A DNA stretch of 35,148 nt, from the IMG/VR virus record IMGVR_UViG_3300033145_000496, positions 1 to 35,148 of that record; one strand, given 5' to 3'. This DNA is from a virus. Shown in pieces: positions 13,375 through 19,705 of the stretch (position 1 is its first letter; each line of letters begins with the position of its first letter). The position numbers and the translations under genes are program-made. Below the pieces are notes generated by a model. The model worked only from the letters and a program-made list of their open reading frames with translations. It was not told the origin of the DNA and did no database searches.

Positions 13375-13800
13375 TTAGTTTTTTCGGTCAGTCTCGCTTA
13401 CGTTGTTTATCTCTTTAATCTTCCTCGCTAATTCAGAAAGAACATCCCCCGGCATTTCCCGGAGTATAGAATCATCAACTACAAAATACACCTTGCTGTT
13501 AATCGTTCTTTGCTGCGTTTTAAAATAAACTTGCTTGCCAGTATCACCATGAACATAATGCTCAAAACCTTTCAACCCGAAAGCAACAAAATCAATTTCA
13601 CTTTTAGAAAGGTTGAATTGCGCCTTTGCTTTTCCCTCTCCCGGCTTCGAAGGGTCAATCTCGTATTCCCAAGAAATATCTTCTAACATTTTTCTAACCC
13701 GAGTATCAATCATCCCTAATTTGAAAACCGTAATCGGTTGTTCTTTATCCTCGGGCATACTATAATCAACCGTTGATGCTAGGTCTAAAGACTTAATCAT
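13375..13800 (-). CDS. Tail assembly chaperone (G-like)
   Basis: A 141-aa soluble protein directly before the tape measure region. It has a beta-rich first half (ITVFKLGMIDTRVRKML) and a helical end (MPGDVLSELARKIKEINNV). It is the abundant form of the chaperone pair that keeps the tape measure unfolded or coated during assembly. Its last sense codons are CGA AAA AAC before TAA, a canonical slippery site that allows -1 shifting into the next frame. AAGGGGG precedes its ATG, and a short hairpin (13818-13830) lies between this gene and the tRNA upstream. Confidence 0.82.
   Translation of the reverse strand: MIKSLDLASTVDYSMPEDKEQPITVFKLGMIDTRVRKMLEDISWEYEIDPSKPGEGKAKAQFNLSKSEIDFVAFGLKGFEHYVHGDTGKQVYFKTQQRTINSKVYFVVDDSILREMPGDVLSELARKIKEINNVSETDRKN
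13378..13384 (-). promoter_or_regulatory. Programmed -1 ribosomal frameshift site
   Basis: The heptamer A AAA AAC lies in the zero frame of the chaperone gene, one codon before its stop. Slipping back one base joins it to the open downstream frame (Leu-Ile-Leu-Ala-Ile-Trp...). Site type, position and gene context match the conserved G/GT shift of long-tailed phages. Confidence 0.88.
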
Positions 13801-13839
13801 GTTTCCCCCTTTTTTACCGCTTGGTAAGCGTGTTATAGT

Positions 13840-13911
13840 TGCGTAGCTTGGGAATCGAACCCAATTTGGGTTGGTTATGAGCCAACTGCGATACCTTACC
13901 GCCCGCCCGCA
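13840..13911 (-). tRNA. tRNA with CAU anticodon (Met or Ile2 type)
   Basis: About 72 nt. Anticodon arm GTTGG-CTCATAA-CCAAC reads CAT; T-arm TTGGG-TTCGATT-CCCAA is perfect; the D-arm GCGG...TCGC has a GG-containing loop; the variable loop is 5 nt. The acceptor stem is poor: four good pairs at the end (TGCG/CGCA), then mismatches next to the body. No CCA is encoded. Whether it acts as elongator Met, initiator or Ile (lysidine) tRNA cannot be told, and the weak acceptor stem may mean it is decaying. It lies in the late operon, between tail tube and chaperone. Confidence 0.75.
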
Positions 13912-13917
13912 TCCTAC

Positions 13918-14844
13918 TTATGTTAAAACTAAACTAAACTCATCGTTGCCAGAGCTTTTTGCTAATTGAATAGGAATCTCAAAAGTAATAACTCCATCCC
14001 TATTGCCTAAAGCTGGCGGTCTTAAATAACAATAACTTGCTGTCAAGGTTGCAATATTCCCGGCTGTTGAACCAACAACCAAAGAAAGGGCCTTAACGGT
14101 CCCGGCTGCAAAGTAACTATAGAAATCAGCATTTGACTCCGCTCTTAAAACTGCTTCTATAATCATACTCCCTTCAGGATTTCTTTCGGTAACTGCATAT
14201 CCCTTTATACCATCGGTTGTATTGAAGTCTGGTCTTTCAGCAATCTTGTTATTCATTTTTATTACTAACTTTTCTATGATCGCTGAGTAACTTCCAAACG
14301 TAAAAGTCAAGCCCTTACAAACTTGCGGAACTGTAGTGTCAAAAGTTGGGTCCTCAATTGCTACATCTGTAGGAAGGAGATAGAGACCTTTCCCCATAAC
14401 AGTAGCAAGCGGCAACTCGCCCGCCGTGAAATCTAGCTCAAGATCGCCGACTACTCCAAGGGCTTGATAAAACAACCCATCCTTAGAAAATTCAAGGCAA
14501 GCACTTTTAAAGCTGCTTGATACTGGTGCATAAGTAACGCTTGTTGCGCTGACTACGACTTCGCCCAACCCGCAACATTGTAACAACGGAGCATATCGAG
14601 GCGCTGTCCCCGCGGTTCCGCTTCCTTTTAAATGAAACGGGACCTTAATATCAAAATTCGTTTTTCCCCTGACTTCTGAGAACCGAGAAATATCATCACT
14701 CCCCGGGTATCTCTCTTTCATGTCCGAAATTAAGCTGACCTCTGGCTCATAAGCCATAACTGAATTATCAGCAGCCGCAAGAGTCGGGTCACTTCCATAA
14801 GCACTTTCAACCTTTGCTAGAAGAACTGTCTTTTTGTTTAACAT
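13918..14844 (-). CDS. Major tail tube protein
   Basis: A 308-aa beta-rich protein just upstream of the chaperone pair, the standard place of the tail tube gene. Its start (MLNKKTVLLAKVESAYGSDP) matches the LLAKxExxYGTDP opening common in tube proteins of one siphophage group; TNFDIKVPFHLKGSGTAGTAPRYAPLL and the GxxGDLELDF region also fit that group. Copies stack as rings to build the tail tube. Followed within 10 bases by the tRNA. Confidence 0.85.
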   Translation of the reverse strand: MLNKKTVLLAKVESAYGSDPTLAAADNSVMAYEPEVSLISDMKERYPGSDDISRFSEVRGKTNFDIKVPFHLKGSGTAGTAPRYAPLLQCCGLGEVVVSATSVTYAPVSSSFKSACLEFSKDGLFYQALGVVGDLELDFTAGELPLATVMGKGLYLLPTDVAIEDPTFDTTVPQVCKGLTFTFGSYSAIIEKLVIKMNNKIAERPDFNTTDGIKGYAVTERNPEGSMIIEAVLRAESNADFYSYFAAGTVKALSLVVGSTAGNIATLTASYCYLRPPALGNRDGVITFEIPIQLAKSSGNDEFSLVLT

Positions 14845-14858
14845 CTTTCATCCCCCCT

Positions 14859-15278
14859 TTAACTATATATATATGTATCTATCACATCCAGCCTAATTAC
14901 TAAAACGTAATAATTAGGAAAATCTTGTAATTCCCAACTACTGTATTTGACTATTCTGGCAATGCCAGTCCAGTTAGCGGGCTTATCTATATATTTAATG
15001 ATGTCGTCCTTATCCCTATGAAGCGTGTCTTTAACGACTAAATCATTGTTTTCATTTTTACTATAAGCAATCTGAATTTCCCAAGTTTGATAATCAAAAA
15101 ACCGATCAACTAAAGTTTCAGAATCTTCCCCCATGAGTCCGCTCAAAGCATTAAGGATAAAACTATTTCCTAATTCATTGGCCGGAGCGTTCTCAAAATC
15201 AAATGGTTTACTACTTTCAGAAAACCCCCGCCCCTTCACCATCAAAGCGATTCCGTTTTTTACTATATCATAACTCAT
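14859..15278 (-). CDS. Putative tail terminator / tail completion protein
   Basis: A 139-aa mixed alpha/beta protein (start MSYDIVKNGIALMVKG) between the connector genes and the tail tube, where siphophages encode the tail terminator. The central strand-rich part (WEIQIAYSKNENNDLVV, then SSWELQDFPNYYVLVIRLDVI) fits the terminator fold, which caps the tube and joins the head. No sequence signature is clear, so the call rests mainly on position. It overlaps the previous gene by 4 nt. Confidence 0.55.
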   Translation of the reverse strand: MSYDIVKNGIALMVKGRGFSESSKPFDFENAPANELGNSFILNALSGLMGEDSETLVDRFFDYQTWEIQIAYSKNENNDLVVKDTLHRDKDDIIKYIDKPANWTGIARIVKYSSWELQDFPNYYVLVIRLDVIDTYIYS

Positions 15279-15760
15279 TTTCTTTTTGCCCTCTTTATTT
15301 TTTCGGTTTCATTAACCGCATTAAGAATGCATCGACAATTTTCCCTGCATACTGTCGCCCCGGTCCTTGGAAGCCCGGCCTCTTCCCACTCTTCCCAAGT
15401 TTTAACTTGATTATGCCGAGGACCACAATCCTTGCAAACAGATTTATCTTCAACCGTTACCCAGCGCCATTTTTCATCAACCCCGATTTCTGACGCAACG
15501 CCAATATCTCTAAGCCTAGCAAGCGAACCTCGGGCTGTTGATCTGACTGAGTTTCTAAATTCTCCAAACACCCGGCCACCTTCCATTAAATCTCTTTCTA
15601 GTTCGATCAGCAAAGCTTTTTTTGTCGCACCCTGCAATAACCTGATCTGAACATATTCCTCTAAGGTTGCAGACGATCGCAAAACCTTAGTCGCTAAATA
15701 AATCTCCATCGTTTTTATTTCACGGTCTAATAAATTCTGAGCTATTTCTTTGTTAGGCAT
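15275..15760 (-). CDS. Short Mu F-like / minor head-type protein
   Basis: A 161-aa protein with a helical N-terminal half and the cysteine-rich end typical of the Mu gpF / SPP1 gp7 C-terminal domain: VEDKSVCKDCGPRHNQVK (C109, C112), then VCRENCRCIL (C138, C142, C144). In other phages this domain ends a 300-500-aa minor head protein encoded beside the portal. Here it is short and encoded about 12.5 kb from the portal, among connector and tail-completion genes. It may be a detached domain reused as a neck component. It overlaps the next gene upstream by 8 nt. Confidence 0.72.
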   Translation of the reverse strand: MPNKEIAQNLLDREIKTMEIYLATKVLRSSATLEEYVQIRLLQGATKKALLIELERDLMEGGRVFGEFRNSVRSTARGSLARLRDIGVASEIGVDEKWRWVTVEDKSVCKDCGPRHNQVKTWEEWEEAGLPRTGATVCRENCRCILNAVNETEKIKRAKRK

Positions 15761-16181
15761 TTCTAATTATCTTCCTTAGTTTTAACCGCATATGGCTGAT
15801 CGCTTGTCTTTCGGCCCTCTTACTAATGCCAAAAAACTCAAAATGTTTTGTTCCTTGTTTAGATTTTATCCCGGCTATTTGTAAAAATTCACCGATCTCT
15901 TTGCGAACTCTTTTTAAAGTTATTAAGACTTTATGCTTACCTCTTTTTTTAAAAATAAAGGATTTTATAAGCTGCTTTGTATCTATCAATGGCTTATCGT
16001 GGCCTTTTCTTTTTATTGTAGCCGGGGCAAGGGTCGGGAAACTCCCGCCGCTAACATCCATTCTTTTTTTAATGCCACCGATCATATCCGGGATTGCAAT
16101 TTTCTCAGCAACGTATAATAAATCCTTTTGGAAATTTAGATCAGGAATTTTCATCTTAAAATTAATCTTTGCCTTTATCAT
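15753..16181 (-). CDS. Mu G-like virion morphogenesis protein
   Basis: 142 aa from ATG 16181, chosen for its AAGGG site 6 nt upstream; a longer frame opens at 16211. The pattern GGSFPTLAPATIKRKGHDKPLIDTKQLIKSF, then a strand, then FEFFGIS and a basic end matches phage virion morphogenesis / tail completion proteins of the Mu gpG and HK97 gp10 type (G-x-F-x-x-L-x-x-x-T, then PL-x-D/T-x-x-L). These complete the neck or tail end in assembly. It is highly basic and sits between other connector genes. Confidence 0.72.
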   Translation of the reverse strand: MIKAKINFKMKIPDLNFQKDLLYVAEKIAIPDMIGGIKKRMDVSGGSFPTLAPATIKRKGHDKPLIDTKQLIKSFIFKKRGKHKVLITLKRVRKEIGEFLQIAGIKSKQGTKHFEFFGISKRAERQAISHMRLKLRKIIRNA

Positions 16182-16413
16182 TTGATTCCCTTGTTCCTTG
16201 AGCAAGTTCAATCCCTAATTTTATAGCTCTTTCAGAATACTTTGTTTTTATTAAAAGCCGGACAGTAGCCCCGACTTGAGTAAGCTCGGCTGTTGAATTA
16301 TCTACAAGCTTTTTAATGTCTATTGCATTCAATAAAACATCAATCTCTTTTTCAAGAGATTCCTCTAACCGCTCTAACGCATCAAAATGTTCCTGAACCT
16401 TTTTATTTAACAT
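16162..16413 (-). CDS. Hypothetical helical protein in connector region
   Basis: An unrecognised 83-aa, almost entirely helical protein (start MLNKKVQEHFDALERLEESLEKEIDVLL), probably forming a coiled coil. It overlaps the glycosyltransferase gene by 11 nt upstream and the morphogenesis gene downstream, so it is translated with them. A small head-tail joining factor is possible from position only. Confidence 0.55.
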   Translation of the reverse strand: MLNKKVQEHFDALERLEESLEKEIDVLLNAIDIKKLVDNSTAELTQVGATVRLLIKTKYSERAIKLGIELAQGTRESNDKGKD

Positions 16414-17089
16414 CCCACTTCTTTTTAAAAAATTCGTGCCGCTCTTTTGAGCTTGATATATATTTTTCTTTTCCCATTAATTTAATAGAAGAATTTATGT
16501 CGTGATAATATCTATCTTGTGCATTATTAATATTTGCTGCGTATTGAAGTATTCCAGCTTTTTTTAATTGCATATAAAAGTCTCTTTCTTCCCAGCCATA
16601 ACCCGGACCACTAAACGGACCACCGACTTCCATTCTTAAACCAAGATCAAAAACCTTGCGCCGGACCATACCATAATACATGTTTGAGCTAGAGACAACC
16701 TTAACATCTTGTAAGTAAGAACACCATTCGGCCTGCTTGCCCCACTCAGCAGTAAATTTGTTAGGCGGAAACCCTATCGCATCTACTTCCTCATGGACAA
16801 TTAAATAATTATATAAACATTGAACGCTATTCCGCACGGGAACAATATCTCCATCTAACATTAAAACAAAATCCCCGGTGCTTAAATCTATTCCTTGATT
16901 CTTGCCAACCGAAACACCCATATTTTCATAGTTGTTGATTGTCGCTATCCTTTGGCACCCATCATCAGAACCGTTATCCACTATAATAATTTCGTGGCTA
17001 ATCTCAAACAATTCTTCTTTTAATATCTCAAGCGTTTTTTCTAGCGCTTTGATATTGTTCCAAGTTAAAATTACAACTGATAATCTCAT
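16403..17089 (-). CDS. Family 2 glycosyltransferase inside the connector genes
   Basis: A 228-aa GT2 enzyme: MRLSVVILTWNN opening strand, EIIIVDNGSDDG (33-44), metal-binding DGD at 79-81 (LMLDGDIVP), and the later GYGWEERDFYMQLKKAG segment typical of the acceptor side. It should transfer a sugar from a nucleotide-sugar to an unknown acceptor. It overlaps the connector gene before it and the helical gene after it by 4 and 11 nt, so it is co-translated with virion genes. That suggests glycosylation of a structural protein or late change of the host surface. It is a different gene from the two at 34-35 kb. Confidence 0.92.
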   Translation of the reverse strand: MRLSVVILTWNNIKALEKTLEILKEELFEISHEIIIVDNGSDDGCQRIATINNYENMGVSVGKNQGIDLSTGDFVLMLDGDIVPVRNSVQCLYNYLIVHEEVDAIGFPPNKFTAEWGKQAEWCSYLQDVKVVSSSNMYYGMVRRKVFDLGLRMEVGGPFSGPGYGWEERDFYMQLKKAGILQYAANINNAQDRYYHDINSSIKLMGKEKYISSSKERHEFFKKKWDVK

Positions 17090-17985
17090 CCTCTTCCTAT
17101 ATTAATTTGTGTCGGGTTGCTTCCTTCCTCTTCCCCAACGATCGTACCGCTCTCGTCAGCATCATACTCTAGTTTCAAATTACTGAATGCCAGCTTGAAT
17201 TTTTCCTCGTACTTGTCAGACAATAAATTCCATTTATCATCCGGCTCATTAATTAAATCCAGACAAATAGAGTGAACCGTTAAATAGATTAAAGGCAATT
17301 CTATTTGAGAACTTTCTAAAATTAAAGAATGCCGTTTGCCCTTATTGTAGATCATCGTTTCCAATGTATTAAACATTTTCTCAATTTTATTAGTAAACGA
17401 TTTTATAATTACATAAACACTATCCGTGCTAGGGTTAGTCGCCCAGTTAGGAGATACCGCTACAACCCCAGAGCTTTGAGTGTTCCCGGTAACTGCCCGT
17501 GTTTGCCCAACGCCCGTCCCGGAAAGAATTTTAATAATTCCACCCTTCCAAAAATCATCGGCTTCTTTTCTTTTTGCAGTATCGGTTAAGGTCCCAGCAG
17601 CCCCGGCCGTAGCCGTCCCGGTTTCTTGTTTATTAACCTGCCTTAAACTTTCTAGTTCGCCATATAGATCATCATCAGTAATCGGGATTGAAAGAATGCT
17701 TTTGACAACATCAAAAAGCTGAGTTTCATAATACGTCACCGCATTAGAGACATAGGCCCAAACCGCCTTGAAATTAAGATCGTGATTATCGGTATGAGTA
17801 GTCGTTAAGCTATAGGTCATTTCTCCGGTCGTAGCATCAACTGAAACCGCAGCCGCCGCTTGAAGCGTTGACCCGTCAGGCTTATAAAGAGTGACCGTCC
17901 CAGAGCTAGGGACAAGAGGCCTGTTGCTTTCATAAACCGTCAATCTGATCGTATCTGTTTTATCAACTAAAAATTGTTGCTTCAT
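17086..17985 (-). CDS. Putative head-tail connector protein with Ig-like N-terminus
   Basis: A 299-aa protein. Residues 1-90 form an all-beta Ig-like segment (IRLTVYESNRPLVPSSGTV...YKPDGST). Residues 115-200 resemble a short beta repeat of phage structural proteins (DDFWKGGIIKILSGTGVGQTR, then VAVSPNW). The C-terminal part is helical (MFNTLETMIYNK, LISDKYEEKF-like) with a loose end. Placed first in the row of neck genes, it is probably the head-tail adaptor or a related neck protein. The assignment is by order and composition, not by a clear motif. Confidence 0.5.
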   Translation of the reverse strand: MKQQFLVDKTDTIRLTVYESNRPLVPSSGTVTLYKPDGSTLQAAAAVSVDATTGEMTYSLTTTHTDNHDLNFKAVWAYVSNAVTYYETQLFDVVKSILSIPITDDDLYGELESLRQVNKQETGTATAGAAGTLTDTAKRKEADDFWKGGIIKILSGTGVGQTRAVTGNTQSSGVVAVSPNWATNPSTDSVYVIIKSFTNKIEKMFNTLETMIYNKGKRHSLILESSQIELPLIYLTVHSICLDLINEPDDKWNLLSDKYEEKFKLAFSNLKLEYDADESGTIVGEEEGSNPTQINIGRG

Positions 17986-18356
17986 TGGGCTTTCTCCTTA
18001 ACTTTTATGTCAGCTTTATTCCTATCTTTCCCGAACAGATCAAACACGCTGTGGAACTTCACCCCAATCCGGGCCTCAACTCCATGCTCGCCACCACTCC
18101 GGGTATATGCAGACAGTTCAGTAAATAATTCTTTATCATAATTAGCTTCTTGAATTACTGTTAAACTATCAACTCTTTCGATTTCAAGGTTCTGAGTTTG
18201 CTCAACGCTCTTTTTAAAGAAAGCACTCCAAAGAATTAGCCCAATGATAACCGGGATTAAAAGAAACATAATCCCTCTAGTAACAGTAGCAGAATCTTTG
18301 ACATACTTACTTCTATGCCCAAAATCTTTAAAGTATTTCCTTGCGTTTAATTTCAT
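17982..18356 (-). CDS. Single-pass membrane protein with soluble C-terminal domain
   Basis: 124 aa from ATG 18356, chosen because it forms ATGA with the previous stop; the frame also opens at a TTG at 18380. A basic N-terminal segment (KYFKDFGHRSKYVKD) is followed by one membrane helix (about 28-45, GIMFLLIPVIIGLILW), then about 75 residues with EVxE-type beta strands and a Lys-rich end. The C-terminal part probably faces the periplasm. Not recognised; it might be a lysis or envelope protein given its neighbours. Confidence 0.58.
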   Translation of the reverse strand: MKLNARKYFKDFGHRSKYVKDSATVTRGIMFLLIPVIIGLILWSAFFKKSVEQTQNLEIERVDSLTVIQEANYDKELFTELSAYTRSGGEHGVEARIGVKFHSVFDLFGKDRNKADIKVKEKAQ

Positions 18357-18760
18357 AAATCTACTTTGATAATCGTCCAACCAACCCCATAATCGATCTC
18401 ATTATTCCCTTCAGTTATCCCCAGCCTCTTATATCCACCATAAAGCCTTACATCCAGCCTTAAAAGGTCTAAAATAGGTATAGACGTATAATCTTTAAGA
18501 GCAAGCAAATCTATGGCTACAGCGCCAATTATGGCCTGTTTTGAGTTATATCCTGCCTCTATCGAGAAATCTTTCCACTCCTTTACCACAAAAGTGCTAG
18601 TATAATTAAATTCTTTATCTAAAAATGAATAAGCCACGCCCTGTTTCATCGGCGGCATTGACCCCAAAACGTCCATAACGTCAAAGGCCTCTTGAGCAAA
18701 AGCAGTCCCACAAATAGCGAAAATAAATAAAAAAAGCATTGACAACGCTAGTTTTTTCAT
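18353..18760 (-). CDS. Small exported protein, possible outer-membrane type
   Basis: 135 aa. Clear Sec signal: MKKLALSM, a hydrophobic run (5-17), and cleavage after TAFA (about residue 22). The mature part alternates hydrophobic and polar residues with aromatic ends (YTSTFVVKEWKDFSIEAGYN, RLDVRLYGGYKRLGI, DYGVGWTIIKVDL), which suggests short transmembrane strands or a small beta barrel. Its function in a phage is unknown; changing or blocking the host surface is one option. It overlaps both neighbours by 4 nt. Confidence 0.6.
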   Translation of the reverse strand: MKKLALSMLFLFIFAICGTAFAQEAFDVMDVLGSMPPMKQGVAYSFLDKEFNYTSTFVVKEWKDFSIEAGYNSKQAIIGAVAIDLLALKDYTSIPILDLLRLDVRLYGGYKRLGITEGNNEIDYGVGWTIIKVDL

Positions 18761-18999
18761 AGCTCTCCTTTTTTACGATCATCCCTTTTAAAATACCATT
18801 CCCCGGTCAAAGCAAAAGTAGCCGTGAACCCCGAGAATAAACCAAGTAAGACTCCTGAATAAAATTTTGCAGCTTCGATATTATCTTTGCTTACACAAAG
18901 CACCATAGTGGCCAATAAGCCTAAAATAACAAGACAATAAGTGATTGTTAAGGTTACGGTCATAAACTTTCTGCCAGAAAAAGATTTTTTATCCACCAT
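18757..18999 (-). CDS. Two-helix membrane protein, holin candidate
   Basis: An 80-aa protein with a short basic N-terminus, two membrane segments (about 15-36 and 45-66) and a charged tail (KRDDRKKGEL). The size, two helices and charged end fit class II holins. The ATG has a GGGGGG site. It is encoded in the late operon, as holins usually are, but the endolysin is not adjacent and carries its own export signal, so a holin might only set timing. Inferred. Confidence 0.5.
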   Translation of the reverse strand: MVDKKSFSGRKFMTVTLTITYCLVILGLLATMVLCVSKDNIEAAKFYSGVLLGLFSGFTATFALTGEWYFKRDDRKKGEL

Positions 19000-19201
19000 T
19001 GGTTCCCCCCTTATTATCTTTATTTACCACTTCTCTATAATGCTTCAACTGCTTAATACAATTTTTTACAACCCGGCTAAAATAAGTCCTTTCGTTTATT
19101 TCCGTTCTAGCGGGTAAAGAGCCAAGCTCATCATCCACGGCGTTTTCTATAACCCGATCATAAATATTCTTAATGAGGCGTTTGGTCTCTTCAACCGTCA
19201 T
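18989..19201 (-). CDS. Hypothetical 70-aa helical protein
   Basis: Not recognised. Two charged helices (MTVEETKRLIKNIYDRVIEN and SRVVKNCIKQLKHYREVVNK) and a Gly-rich end. GGAG and GAGG lie before the ATG. It overlaps the holin-like gene by 11 nt and probably works with the membrane genes around it. Confidence 0.5.
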   Translation of the reverse strand: MTVEETKRLIKNIYDRVIENAVDDELGSLPARTEINERTYFSRVVKNCIKQLKHYREVVNKDNKGGTNGG

Positions 19202-19206
19202 TTCCT

Positions 19207-19497
19207 CTACTCCTTATAGCCGTTTATTCTCCCGAGCGTTCTGATAATTTCAGTATGCTCTTCCATTATTGCCTTGTGGGCCTCTTTATTATCTGACATT
19301 ATTTGTTTATGTTGTTCAGCCGACTGCTCATGCTCTTTTCTTACTCTTGCTGTGAATATATCCATCTTTCCTATCATACTGTCAAGGCTTGAACCCATCT
19401 TTTTTATTATATATTGAACAATCCAAAAACATAAAATAAATACTCCGATACTAATTCCAACTTCTTTGATAAACTTAGCTAGTTCTAGGTATTCCAT
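19207..19497 (-). CDS. Membrane-anchored coiled-coil protein
   Basis: 96 aa: one N-terminal membrane helix (about 14-31, ISIGVFILCFWIVQYIIKK) followed by a long charged coiled coil rich in Lys/Glu/His (VRKEHEQSAEQHKQIM...). This layout is seen in BhlA/UviB-like holin proteins and in inner spanins; lengths fit either. It overlaps the previous gene by 23 nt. A role in lysis is plausible from the late position and the second membrane gene nearby. Confidence 0.5.
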   Translation of the reverse strand: MEYLELAKFIKEVGISIGVFILCFWIVQYIIKKMGSSLDSMIGKMDIFTARVRKEHEQSAEQHKQIMSDNKEAHKAIMEEHTEIIRTLGRINGYKE

Positions 19498-19705
19498 CAG
19501 ACTTCACCTTTTTAAAAGTTAGTTCATAATAATGTACAGATTCCTTACAATCTTTATCACATAATTCAAACAATGAAATCGTATTCCCGCAATCCCAAAA
19601 ATGATACATGAGTACCCATCTTTCCAAAATCTTATTATATTTTTGCATGAGCCATTTTTGCTCTGTCTCATTCCAAATCATTCTTACTTTAAAAGTTCCA
19701 TTCAT
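19475..19705 (-). CDS. Hypothetical 76-aa protein
   Basis: Not recognised. A short aromatic-rich protein (MNGTFKVRMIWNETEQKWLM, then WVLMYHFWDCGNTIS) with three Cys; no signal or membrane helix. It touches the start of the beta-helix gene upstream and overlaps the coiled-coil gene downstream by 23 nt. It lies at the end of the segment that lacks the genome's common CCCGG pentamer. Confidence 0.42.
   Translation of the reverse strand: MNGTFKVRMIWNETEQKWLMQKYNKILERWVLMYHFWDCGNTISLFELCDKDCKESVHYYELTFKKVKSDGIPRTS

Noticed and set aside
15826-16185. Long plus-strand open frames such as this 119-codon one (others at 3195, 23074 and 31180)
   Set aside because: All lie opposite well-supported minus-strand genes; none has a believable start site or recognisable protein, and no plus-strand promoter was seen.
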